DNA from: Picochlorum sp. 'celeri'
Lineage: Eukaryota > Chlorophyta > Trebouxiophyceae
Direction of reading: 5' to 3'
NCBI GenBank assembly: GCA_010909725.1
Contig: JAACMV010000016.1
Coordinates: forward strand, 1,093,501-1,157,500
DNA: 64,000 bases
The notes below the pieces were generated by a model. The model was not told where the DNA came from. It made no database searches and worked only from the letters and a program-made list of their open reading frames with translations. The translations under genes and the position numbers were made by a program. This document shows positions 41,053 to 52,500 of the stretch, piece by piece. Every line of letters starts with the position of its first letter. The stretch's first letter is position 1.

Positions 41053-42591
41053 TTACATAACGCATGAAAATACTCGTAAATTGTGATCTGATGCTCCAAC
41101 AAACAATTCCTTTGCATCTGAGCCCATGCCACCGAGTGCACTCCCTTTTTAGGAAAATCTGAAATCTGTTTTAAAACAGACCAACCAGTCTTAACACCAT
41201 ACACAGAGACGCCTGCACCCCCAACTGCCAAGATTGACCGCTGTAGTCAAACGAGACACATGTTGCAACCCGTCCCCTTTGGCTCAAGTGACTGAATACT
41301 CTTGAGCTTACGGAGATCCCAATACTTTCACACCATCTTCAGCCGCAGATGCCATATAATATCCATTTTCTGAAAATGAAATAGACTTGATGGCAACCGG
41401 AATGATCAACAAAAGGATGCTACAGGCTTTTGATTTCGAGCTTCCCAGATTTTGATATCTGCCTGCTCCGAACCTGTGCAGTATATCAGTCCATCAGGAT
41501 GCAATGCTGCGGCGGAATACGCAGATGGTGGTTCTGCTTCATCAACTCCTACGCGCACAAGTCGCTCTTGCCTCTCCAAATCAAACATACACCAGGATCC
41601 ATCCCCAGCAGCCGAGAAAAAAGTAGTCATCTGTTGGGTGCACTTGGACGGAAACCACCTCTGCAGATTTTGCCTTTTTCGAGGATTTTGACTGCACCAC
41701 ATCTGCGTGTTCAATAACTGCTTGACAGTTGTATGATGACTGTGTGTCATCCTCAGCTTGCCACAACCGCACTGTCCCATCACCTGAGCAGGATAGCCAT
41801 TTCCCAGATTTTTTCACATACTGTACATCAGTGACCCTTTTATCATGACCTTTGAGGACAATCCCTGCAGAAATATTGGTTGTATCTACTATATGCACCG
41901 TCGAATCTGCACCTGCTGTTGCCACAAGAGATCTGTCAGGGCACACAGCAATAGACAAGATGCCTCCCTTCCTGGTTGCATGCACAGGAAAAGCACCCTG
42001 CGATTCGAGTTTCTCAATATCTTCCATAGAAGCCACAGTATCTGAAATCTTCCTATCCTTTCGCTTCACGCTCAATGCTTTGCTGGTCTTGGTCATGGCA
42101 TCAATCACAGCTGCATCCAATGCCATCCTGGCCTTCTTCTGAGGATTTTCCCCAGCGCCCTCGTCGTCGCGCTCTTGAACTGAACTCTTCTTCTCACTAC
42201 TTTCCAACCGCTTTCTATACTCTTCTCTCTCCCGTATCAACCGCGCAATGACCCTGGTTGCCGCATCCTGTTGGTACAAGGCATGGCTGAGCTCTTGCCT
42301 CGTCTCTTGCAAGCTCTTCCTCGTCTGATACAACTCCAACACTACTGAATCCCATTCATTTTGCAGCAATGTCAGCAGACCAGGCACTGAGCATGCACTC
42401 TCTGGCCTGGATACCTGTGTATTCCCTCCCTGGACTTCCACCAAGTCGTCAACATCAAGAATCTCGTTCGTCACTGGGCACAAACCCGTATCCTTGATCA
42501 CCTTTACTATCAATTTTTTCTCAAAGATATGCCCTGTCTTTTTTGATACCACGGGCTGTTTCGCCACAGTCCCTGAGATGGAGCACAGCAT
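41053..42591 (-). CDS. PRP19: PRP19 U-box splicing factor/E3 ligase
   Basis: Start MLCSISGTVAKQPVVSKKTGHIFEKKLI is the PRP19 U-box, followed by ALCPVT-type GLCPVTNEILDVDDLVE, the tetramerising coiled coil (LLTLLQNEWDSVVLELYQTRKSL, HALYQQDAATRVIARL) and WD40 repeats (GHDKRVTDVQYVKKSGKWLSCSGDGTVRLW). The WD part breaks at about 41600, where six T instead of five shift the frame, and again near 41400 and 41280; later blocks (KIWEARNQKPVASF, WDLRKLKSIQSLEPKG, SVLKQISDFPKKGVHSVAW) complete the propeller to a stop at 41053. About 512 codons, normal for PRP19. Confidence 0.88.
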
Positions 42592-42900
42592 CCTGGATGC
42601 TTCTGTTGACTCTACAGCGCACAGGGACTTGATATATATGTCAGGAGAAATTCTCCTTCAATAAAATATAGATATGGAGTTTTCCTTAAGAATAAATACG
42701 TTGGGATCCTGTTTTATTGGCACGGGGAACATGGATGGTCGATCGATATTATCAAGACGGTCAAAGCCAGGACATGAGCGGATCACATTGCCTATCACAG
42801 AATGAGACTTCATTCTCCAAATGTCACCAGGTCCCTCGGCAGGGACAGGGCATAAAAATTCATCTTATATCATTAAGTGACAATATAATAGACTAATAAG
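42592..42900. promoter_or_regulatory. Divergent promoter region, PRP19/uL30
   Basis: 309 bases between two head-to-head start codons. Sequence is A/T-rich close to the uL30 start (TATCATTAAGTGACAATATAATAG); no certain TATA box. Confidence 0.35.
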
Positions 42901-43920
42901 ATGGCTCCTGCCGTTCCAGAGACCGTTTTGCGTAAGCGAAAGAGAAATGAGCAATGGGCCGCTGCAAAGGCCGCAGCCGCTGCCGAGGTATGTATATCGA
43001 CTGCAGCGCTTGTCGTCTGCACATGTCACTCTGGAAGCATTTGAATATTCATGGTATCTGTGGATGGTGATAAATACTGGGCCGTTCTCCTAAGAAGCTG
43101 GAACACAGACGTGGCTCGACGGCGCATAGCCTGCCAAGTTTGAGTGCTTCCGGTCCGAGGCTGGGTGGGATGGGTCTGGCATGCGCACTGTGCGGTTTCG
43201 GCGGCGAAGGCCGTGTGTTTTTTTTCTTCTCGTGGCATATTGAATGATGTTTTGTTATTGCTTACACATTTGTTTTCTGTCATGTAGGCGTCTGCAAAGT
43301 CCAAATCTCAGAGGAAGGAAATCTTCAAGAGAGCAGAGCAGTATGTGCAAGAGTACAGAAAGCAGGAGGCAGACCTTGTGAGACTTCGTCGCGCTGGAAA
43401 GGCAAATGGAGGTTTCTATGTCGAGCCTGAGGCCAAGCTTTTATTTGTCGTTCGTATTAGAGGAATGAACGACGTTGCTCCAAAGACAAAGAAGATTCTG
43501 CAGTTGCTTCGTCTCAGACGCATCAACTCTGGTGTCTTCCTCAGGGTGAACAAGGCAACTTTGAATATGCTGCAAAAAGTCGAGCCATATGTTGCATATG
43601 GATATCCAAATTTGAAGACAGTGAAAGAGCTGGTGTACAAGAGAGGATTTGGAAAGGTTGGAAAGGACCGCATTGCCTTGACAGATAACTGCATTGTGGA
43701 AAAGGCTCTGGGAGAAAGTGGCATCATCTGCGTGGAGGATTTGATTCACGAGATTTACACTGTAGGACCAAACTTCAAGCAGGCAAACAACTTTTTATGG
43801 CCGTTTAGACTGTCCTCACCAAAGGGTGGTATTGATAAGAAGAGACTGCACTTTATTGAGGGAGGACAGGCTGGAAACCGCGAGCACTTGATCAACAATT
43901 TGGTTCGCAACATGAATTAG
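42901..43920 (+). CDS. RPL7: 60S ribosomal protein uL30 (L7)
   Basis: Exon 1 42901-42987 (29 codons, [19 protein letters not shown]) and exon 2 43288-43920, separated by a 300-nt intron (donor GTATGT, acceptor ATGTAG), giving 239 residues. Hallmarks: [47 protein letters not shown] and a C-terminal [12 protein letters not shown]. Intact, no frame break. Cytosolic large-subunit protein. 164 nt from the convergent eL18 stop. Confidence 0.96.
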
Positions 43921-44084
43921 GGGTTTCATCATCATCATCATTCTCAATATAGTACTAGTATGCTATGTAATCGTTATTATTACATGATTCAAGTCTATTC
44001 TATACGACTATGGCATGGTAAAACATGAGCCATGCTGGAATGCATGCAAATGAAACCTTGCCAGGCCGCTCCTGTGTATACATC

Positions 44085-45033
44085 TTAGTTCTTGTACCCT
44101 CTGGAACTACGTCTACCACGGGCACGCTCGAATTTACGCCCCTTGCTGCGCACATAAGGCTTGGCCTTGGATCCAGGCACACCAGCAGCTCCAAAGTGCT
44201 TGACTGCCTCGCGGCTGTTCTTTGGTCCACGAAGAAGGACAGTGTTGGATCCTGTTGGTGCAATAAGTGCCAACTGATCGAATGTGATAATCTCTCCTCC
44301 GGCCTTGAGGATTCTTGCGCGGGCAGTCTCAGTCACACGAAGGGCGCAAATCCTAAGCTTGGGCACCTCATCCATAAAACGAACATCGTCTGTCACAGTT
44401 CCTACGAGTACTCCAATTTTATCTTCCTTACCAGACATGAACTGAACAAGCTTTGAGAGAGACAATGGTGGCTGGTTGATCTTGGACATGAACAGGCGCT
44501 TCAGAATAACTTTGTTGAACTTGCATTCGGTACGGCGGTCCAGGAATCGGTACAGCTGCATAGCAACACAATTATTAAGTATCAGTTTTCCTATATTTGA
44601 TCGGGCATACATCCATTGCATAGAGTATTAGACTCTCTCCAAGCGCCCAAACATGGAGTCAGAGTAAATCACCAAGCCACAAACGCACCTTCACCAAGAG
44701 CTTCAAGTACGGGTTGTCACTCTTTGGAGCAACCCTCTTGGTCTTTTTATTGCGACCTCCGGCGATAAGATCTACTCCCTACACATGGCATAGAAAACAG
44801 CAGTGAGCACTCTGGTGAACTCTCTATCGCATTCTGCTCAGTGGAGGCTCTCTATCTCTTCAAATACATTCATCATTTTCATGTATATGCAACATCATAG
44901 TTGGCAGCATAGCTCAGCAAAGCAACTCATGAGAGGCGTGGGAATCGCCGACGCCGTCACGGCAGCCGTGCGACATTTCCTGAATATTGCCATCTCCGTT
45001 GGGTATTCACGGATTCTCTGATACACGTACCAT
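44085..45033 (-). CDS. RPL18: 60S ribosomal protein eL18
   Basis: Three exons: ATG alone (45031-45033), 44689-44778 (30 codons, [16 protein letters not shown]) and 44085-44555, with introns of 252 nt (donor GTACGT) and 133 nt (donor GTGCGT). Total 187 residues, as expected. Motifs: [56 protein letters not shown], and the basic end [19 protein letters not shown]. The start codon being an exon by itself is supported by the donor exactly after ATG and by the conserved M-G-V-D start of the family. Confidence 0.94.
44834..44907 (-). ncRNA. Candidate C/D-box snoRNA in eL18 intron 1
   Basis: Within the 252-nt first intron, minus strand: CTGC, then ATGATGT (near box C), an internal ATGATGA (box C'-like), and CTGA (box D) followed at once by GCAG, which can pair with the CTGC. 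The 74-nt span fits a C/D snoRNA, and ribosomal protein introns often host them. Box C deviates at its last base and no guide target was tested, so this is tentative. Confidence 0.25.
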
Positions 45034-45862
45034 ATTGACTGCTATAGATGATTTTTTACTGATGGCTCAGTTGGGAAATGCGATATTTAGATGCAATTCT
45101 CTCCCAGGAAGACCTACATTCTTGAAATGGGTGATAGTCACCGTCAGAGTTCACCTCTGATGGGGGACTACGGCGACTCTATTTTCCCGGTCAGGAAGGC
45201 CTGTCACGCCTACTCCCTGATGGTATGGCAAGGCATTGCTTATGGCAGATCTTCTGAATCCAGGACTTGTATCATATCACCTGTTCAAGTGCCATCTGAA
45301 CTGGAATGAAGCCAGTAATTGCACTCAAGGTTCATATGATTGGGTGAATAGGTCCCAATCAGTTTGCATATCTGAAGCATTGCAGGGCTCTCCTCTGCAA
45401 CCACCCTACCAAAGCAATCATCCTCATTTGCAAATTGCAATAGAACAGGTGATACCATTGACTTTATATAAACCCATTCGACGATTCCTCATTGTTCAGC
45501 AATTAGCACTGTCAAGCGACATAATCTACTCCAACATGGATGCTCTCTGTACACCTGGCACCATGGCCCTGCAGGGCCATCACCAGCTGGTGGGTGCCCA
45601 CAATGCATTGGAGTCCCAAGAACGCGTTTTCAATAAATTCAAAGATCCTGGGCCCCTCGAATGACTATCATGCACATTTCAATTTAGAAAAAAAAGATTA
45701 ATCTTTAGCATATTCTCATTCTATCAAACACATCCGTGAGCATCGGACTGGTCCAGGATCTGTGTGAATCTTTCGGCTCAAACGTCCTCGCTGTCTAGAG
45801 CATAGATCAGAGAGTGGCGTGACGCATTGGTATCAATTGAGATCTTTTGAACCATTATCAGC
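45034..45862. other. Unresolved stretch with plus-strand coding-like fragments
   Basis: 829 bases upstream of the eL18 start. Plus-strand frames at 45091-45309 and 45236-45664 overlap and could be two halves of one frame-broken gene (about 190 codons), but I see no domain, signal or conserved motif. The eL18 promoter must also lie here. Confidence 0.25.
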
Positions 45863-46771
45863 ATGAATAGAAGCACTGCGCTCGCATTATTGCTCCTCGT
45901 CGGGGTGAGTGCCGTGTGCTCACAAGAGTTGCCAACAGAGAGGCCAAAAGACTGTGACGGCTCCACATGTAAAGGCTGCACGCCATTGTTCCCAAGCCTG
46001 GAAAAGCTATCGATAACTTGTGTGGCATCGTTGATGTGTACTTCCCCGTTCCAATTTACGTGGTAAGGAATGATACCTCCCCAGGTCAAGAGCTCATCAG
46101 TCAGCAATGGGCCTGCTTTTGCCTGCTGCACCCTTGGGATGCGGATTTGACGAGCCACAAAACACGTGTGCATATGATAACTATAATTGGAGGAAGGACA
46201 GACCTATGGATGCACCAAGTGCAGAGGAGGGGATGTTCTCGTGCCCAATGGTGGCAACGTCAAAACAAGTTTTGCTGATTTGTCTACATCATCAGTCTAT
46301 AGCGTCATTAATCAGCCATACGGTGGTACGTCTACATTGTTTAACTTGCATTACTATAACGTATCAGTATTAAATATGTCATCATTGGTATTGCAGCATG
46401 TGCTCCTGCCGGAACAGGCAACCCCATCACCACCACCCAGTGTCCCAGTTGAGCCATCTCCAGTGGCATCTCCTTCGCCTTCTCCTGTACCATCGCCCTC
46501 CCCCCAAACGCCTCCACCAGCTCCAGTAGAACAATCTCCGGAACCAAATGCAATTCCACCGACTACAGAAGAACCTGATAGCTCTCCGGAACCAATCACA
46601 AACTCACCTGCTCCAGCACCAGATGCCCAGCCTGAACCATCTCCAGAACCATTCGTTCCTATTTCAATAGACTCATCATCTCCACCTACACCATCTTCCT
46701 CAGGGATGAGAAAGACCATAGCATCTGCGACTCTTGCCATTGCACCAGTGATGATGCAATTCATCTTCTAG
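45863..46771 (+). CDS. Secreted Ser/Pro-rich surface protein, probably membrane-anchored
   Basis: ATG at 45863 begins a clear signal peptide (MNRSTALALLLLVGVSAVCS). A Cys-containing globular part follows (KDCDGSTCKGC, then in other frames YNWRKDRP, YGCTKCRGGDVLVP), broken by several frame changes between 46030 and 46210. From about 46400 a long Pro/Ser/Glu-rich tract (SPSPSPVPSPSPQ, PAPVEQSPEP) leads to a C-terminal hydrophobic stretch (ASATLAIAPVMMQFIF) preceded by Ser residues, like a GPI-attachment signal. Resembles hydroxyproline-rich cell-surface proteins of green algae. Function unknown. Confidence 0.55.
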
Positions 46772-46881
46772 AGATTATAAGTCTGCAGTGTAAATGAAAA
46801 GCCGAAATGTGAAGAGGAGTCATTTGAACCCACAAACGGCAATGTGATAACACATTTATATAATTTCTGTATCTAATAGAC

Positions 46882-48455
46882 ATGGTTATTATTGGAACAG
46901 GGAGTTTGCGAACCTGTGGTGCCTTTCAGTCCCACAACAAAGGCAACCATTAATCAAACAAAAGAGCCGCTTGGTTCGAGCACGTACGTTCAAACGATGT
47001 ATATTAACAATTTATTACATCAGAAGACTCCCCAATGCAGTTTCATGGTTGTTTCCGAGCAAATGTGACTACGGCGGTGAAGAGCAGCCTCCACTCGACT
47101 TTCAGATGATGGCAGTATGGTGTTTGGAGCATTTGTTGATGTGTTCTTGGTTATATGTTGCAGGTAATGGTGCCAAGAATGCTTCTACAGAGTCAACGGA
47201 GACGGTAGAGGAGATTCCAAACATATTTTCAACCAGTCCAAGAAGTACAGGTAGGTTGTTTGATTTTTTTTTGGCTCGACTATATTGGTATTACTGGGTA
47301 AATGAGTCTTTCTCTCTGTGCATATATAGGAAACTGGATATCATGCAGCGGTTTGCACCATCATCATCGCAGGTGCAGCAGGGCACCACCAGAGACCTCT
47401 TTCTGGGCAAGCGTCCCACCTCTGGTCTGGATTGGTGTTGGTGTTCTTCTGGCGAACGTTTTGTCTACAGCATTGAATTTTGTGAAAGGAGGACCTCAAA
47501 AGATGCAGGAGATGGCGATTGCAACAGATGATGAAGCAAATGATGAAGCAAGCAGGGGCACCAGGGGCGAATCCTTTTGGAGGAGCGAATCCCTTTGGTG
47601 GGGCTTCTGGAGCAAATCCTTTCGCCACGCCAATGGGGACTGGTACAAGTCCTTTTGGTACAGGATTTCCATCTCCCGAAAATGACGGCAGAGGCAGATG
47701 GTAGCACGATCGATACAACTGCATCGCCTTCCTCAATGTCATCTCAGGAGCAAAAGCAAGAGCCAGCAGCCAGAGATACAGTCACAGCAGAGGTGAAAGC
47801 CGAGCGTCCCTCATCCAGCCCAAGTGGAACATCTAGCACAAAGAAATCGAACGCATTCGTGGACGTGGATGTGGACGTGGAGGAGAAGTCTCAGAGCTCA
47901 ACAACAGAGTCAAAGCCACCTCCATTCACACCTCCTCCACCGCCTTCGACAGCGGATGCCACAGCAGATTCATCTGCAGGGAGCATGTTGGACATGTTGA
48001 AGAATCCAGAAATGCAAAAGATGCTGTATCCATACCTTCCTGAGCCAATGAGAAATCCAGAAACCTTTGAATGGATGCTCAACTCTCCAGAATACAGGGC
48101 ACAATTGGAGGGAATGCTGTCCCAGCAAATGGGTGCCGCAGCTCCCCAGGCCGTCCAGGATTTGATGCAAGATGCTGATATGAGTCCCGAGAAGATGAAG
48201 GAGCAGTTTGACGCCCTTGGCATGACCCCAGAGGATTTTGTTCAAAAGGTCATGTCCGACCCTGACCTAGCCACATCCATGACAAAGCCAAATGTCATGG
48301 CAGCAATAGCAGAGTGTACAAAGAACCCCATGGCCATTTTCCAATATCAAAACGACGAGGAGGTTATGAGAGTCTTTGAAAAGATGAGTGGATTGTTCCC
48401 ACAAGCAGCTGGTATGGGGATGCCAGGCATGCCACCAACACAATCAAATCAATAA
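46882..48455 (+). CDS. TIC40: Tic40-like plastid import co-chaperone
   Basis: C-terminal half is clean: EMQKMLYPYLPEPMRNPETF, MLNSPEYRAQLEGMLSQQMG, then MSPEKMKEQFDALGMTPEDFVQKVM and NPMAIFQYQNDEEVMRVFEKMSGLFP, the STI1/Hip-Hop-type domain of Tic40. Upstream, PPLVWIGVGVLLANVLSTALNFV is the single membrane anchor and MQQMMKQMMKQAG with Gly/Asn/Pro repeats the linker. Probable introns: 46984-47163 and 47251-47329 (GTACGT and GTAGGT donors). Two or three frame breaks around 47520 and 47690 separate the blocks. Tic40 recruits stromal Hsp93 at the inner envelope. Confidence 0.78.
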
Positions 48456-48666
48456 TAATGAGCAGTTTTGTTGTTGTAAAACATGCACATAATCTACAAA
48501 GATGGTTTATCACCCCTATTCCTATCAATAAAACATGTTCCAACGACAGTAGAAGTGCAATGCCCAGCCCACTCCAGAGGGTTAATCCTGGCCCCAGCAC
48601 ATGGGTCCAGCAGCAATACCACTCTGTCAATGGATGGCTGATTCATAGAAATATTGGTATATAAAC

Positions 48667-49445
48667 ATGCATAATAGATTTCTGGAAGGGTTTTTGAAAT
48701 CATGGGGCGTCATTATCGCCTCAGAGATTGGCGATAAGACATTTTTCATTCGCTGCTGTCATGGCGATGAAGAATTCCCGACGAGAGGTGCGTTGGTTTG
48801 GATCTATTTGATATAAGATAGTATTAAATTAACATATGATTACTTAATATCGCTACATAGGTCTTTGTTGGGGCGATGCTGGCTCTGGCAGCCATGACTG
48901 TGCTATCTTCTTTGCTTGGTTGGGCTGCTCCAAACCTGATATCGAAAACATACACTCATTACGCTGCTACGATACTGTTCTTTGTGTTTGGATTCAGAAT
49001 TTTATACGATGCATATGCGGCGAATGGGGATGGAGAGTCAGAGTTGGTGGAAGTGGAGAGGGAGTTGGGACAGCACAGCAGTAAAACAAGCTCTGGGAAT
49101 ACGGTTGAGATGGGGAAGGGGAAGAGTTCTGGTGGTGCACAGTCATCTCTGATGAATATGATCAAAGTTATTGTATCACCAATCTTATTGGAGGCATTTA
49201 CGTTGACCTTCTTGGCAGAGTGGGGTGATAGAAGCCAGATTGCGACGATTGGACTGGCAGCAGCATCAGATGTGCTTGGGGTGACTGTTGGGGGAATACT
49301 TGGTCACGGTCTGTGTACAGGTGCAGCTGTTTTGGGAGGAAAGCACCTGGCATCTCATATTGACGAACGCATGGTGGGCTTGTTTGGAGGAGTGTTGTTC
49401 CTCTTGTTTGGGGCCCATTCCCTGTGGAGCGGGGTTCCAGAATGA
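48667..49445 (+). CDS. GDT1: GDT1/UPF0016 (TMEM165-like) cation exchanger
   Basis: Exon 1 48667-48787 and exon 2 48861-49445 with a 73-nt intron (donor GTGCGT, acceptor ACATAG). The two family motifs are present: SEIGDKTFF in the first half and EWGDRSQIAT in the second (E-x-G-D-K/R-T/S), along with LGWAAPNLIS and GHGLCTGAAVLGGK. One surplus C near 48751 breaks exon 1; without it the protein is 234 residues, the size of plant GDT1-like 4/5. These Mn/Ca-H exchangers serve the Golgi; the lack of a long leader argues against the plastid paralogue. Confidence 0.88.
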
Positions 49446-49522
49446 GACTGCTTTCGTTTTCTCTTGAATTGTATCGGATCATCGTATATTCATTAATAGT
49501 ACAGTACAAGGATACTATACGT

Positions 49523-52500
49523 TTACAGCACATCTGCTTCCTCACCAAATCCAACTTCAAGTTCCACAGATGCCAACTCTGCATCAATTTCATCATCTGT
49601 GAGACCAGCCATTCTCAGCAGTTCCACAAGCCTTGATACTTTAGCTTCCTCTTGTCCAAGGGCAACGAGAGCTTCGTCCAGGCTATCATCATCTGCGAGC
49701 TGAAGCCTGCCTATCGATTCCTGCAGTTTTGCCTCATACTCACGATTCATCTCTTCCAGCTCATCAATTCTTTCTTGGTCGGATGCGCGAAGCTTTTTAG
49801 CCTTGACTAGTTGCAGTTTATACTTTCTTACTTCTTCATCCTTTTGTGATACTCCTTCTGACAAGGACGCCAGCTGGTGGCGCAGTGATGCCATCTCAGC
49901 TTCAAGATCTTCAGTCGAAGATCCATGTGCTTCATACTTGTGCAGGAGGGCAGTCAGGTCTTCTATTTCCTGTTGCGACTTTTCTATGGTCGCATTTGCG
50001 ACACGTAATCTAGTGGAATAATCCTCGCATTGAGACTGAAGCGTATGCTGCGTGTCTTCAAATTGCTCTGCCAAGTTGTGTTTCAGCTGTTCGACATCTT
50101 CAATCCTAGATGTTGCCTCAATCAATTCTTGGGATACCTTTGCAAGCTGCTGTTCCAATTCAGCAACTTGTGCTTGCGCGAAGTCTCTGTCCGCCTTTTC
50201 TTCCAAGAGAGCATCCTGAGCAGCAGATGCTGCATGTTCCCAGTGTGTGAGTTGATCCTCTACTGATCTCAGGCGAGAGAATTCTTCAGCCATCTCTTCA
50301 AGGTCGGATTCTTTTTGGCAGAGCTTATTTGTCATGGTTTCCCTTTCTCTGCGCAAATCTTCAATTTCTTGGATATAAGACTGTTCCGAGTTTTTCAAAT
50401 CCTTCTCAAGTAGACGTATTCGCTGCTCCATGGCGCTCTTTTCCATCATAAGAGTTTCTCTCTCATGTTTGCCATCATCCACTTGTTGCTCTAAAGACTT
50501 GCAGTCAGCAGTCAATTCATCAATCTGGGTATTCTGAGCCTGTATTTTCTTCTTTGCTTTCAATAATTTTCTTTCCTGCTCGGAGAGCTTCTCATCAAGC
50601 TCCTTTAGCTTTGCTTCTTTATCCTCTACCAGCTCCTCAAGGTCAGACATCTCGTTTCTCAGTTCATCTTTTGCCTTCTCGTATGCTCCTTGGGCAGCCT
50701 TCTCAGATAGAGTCACGCGTGCCTCCAGTTGCATAATTTCGGCATCCCGCTCGTCCAAAGTTGCTTGGAATTCGTCTTCTACCCTCTTTTGGGCTGCTAT
50801 TGCTTCCAGCCTCTTGCTTTCAACAACATCCCGCTCCTCTTGTAGCTGCTCAATTCGTTCCAAAAGCTCGGTAACCTGAGCGATCAGAGTTGCATTTTTT
50901 CCTGAAAGAGATTCTACATTCTCTTTCAACGCAGTAATGTCTTGTTGGGACTCCCTCAGCAGACGTGCAGAATCCGCCAGGTCCTCGCATTGTCCCTCAA
51001 GATCTTGCACATGAGATTTCAAGTCCTGAGCCTCTTTCTCAAGTAAAGTTATTCTCTCATTGGAATGAGCCAAAGCATCTTCTGTCTCTTTGGACGCAGC
51101 AATCTGTCCTCGGAGTTCAGCCTGCAGAGTATCAATCTCTGTATGGGCATTCTCCAAGTCTTGCTCCAACTGGGCTTTTCCAGTTGTCTTCTCCTCCATC
51201 ATTGAATCCAACAAGTTCTGGAGCTCATTGATTTTGTTATCTTTGTCCTCGATGGTGCTCCTTGCTTGTTCTAGATTTGTATTCAAGTCTTCTAAAATTT
51301 CTGTCGTGTCTGTTTCTACTTTTTCTGCACCACTACTAGCCATGGCAGTGGGCATTGGTAGGCCAACAGGATCACTCTCCCCTACATCGAGTCGGCCACC
51401 AATCTCGGCATTATCCATGGCTGCACTAGGAATGTGTTTCATTCGAGAATTCTCGTACGCTTCTTCAAAGCTATCGATTTCTTTTGACTCTGAATGATCA
51501 TGTTCTTCTTGCTGATGGAACTCGTTGAGTTGATCAAAACTGTCCACCATTGCCTGAGATTCTTCTTGCATGACATCATTATCGTAGCATTTTTCTGGGA
51601 TATTCATATCTTCTTCAATGTCAACAGGAGGCTCTTCTTCTGTTTTCTCTGCATTGCTATAGTGAGTAACACTGTACGTTTCATAAGCAGGCTGCACTGC
51701 TTCTGGTTGTTGATGGCAGTATGGATCCGCTGCCTCATCCTGCCACTCTGGCTGGAGAAGAGTAGCAGCATCCTCATCATAACGAGATTTCTCACTTTCA
51801 TCAGGCACAAAACGTGCCGCGTCAGACTCCTTTGCCCCAATGTCTTTAATGGTAGTAGTAGGTTGAGAATCTCCTGCCAAGTCTGAACCTGGCAGATGAG
51901 GCTGCCATGTGTTCTCGACTTTTGCTTCCTTGTACTCAATGGTAACGGCATTTTCTTTACTATTATCATCTTGTCTATGGCTTTCAATATACTCATCTAC
52001 AGCTCGAGATATCCTCTCCTCCGCCAGCATCTGTTCAAAATCCAATTGGAGACACAGGTCCTCATCATAATTCTCACAGACCCACTCCTTCATCACATCT
52101 ATCCCATACCCAGACGATCTATAATAAGACCAAAAGCTCAATATCTCTAATACAATTGGATCAACAGATTGTGTATCCTGCTGCACAGTGCTGCTGTCTT
52201 CTTCTTCTTCTGTATTTTTTCTTCCCATCATAATATCTGCTACTGGTTCCTCAATGGATTCTTCTGAATTCCCATTCATAGCAGTAGGTTTAAAAACAGA
52301 CATTGGACGAAATGCCTGTACGTTTCCTCCAGACAATGGAGGAGGCTTGAGTCCAGCCATAATACCACTAGAGCCTTCTGACAAACCATCAGCATTCGCT
52401 GGTTGCCCAATCCGCAGCGTTGGCATCACTGCATATCTCGATGTCGACCGTGTCATTCGCTGCCGTGTAACCATATCATGCCCCGTCATGGCATCTTCAG

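Noticed and set aside
28192..49445. Programmed frameshifting or RNA insertion editing as cause of the many frame breaks
   Set aside because: The breaks fall at various homopolymers without a common slippery codon or stop context, are absent left of the gap, and include both losses and gains. Sequencing error explains them more simply.
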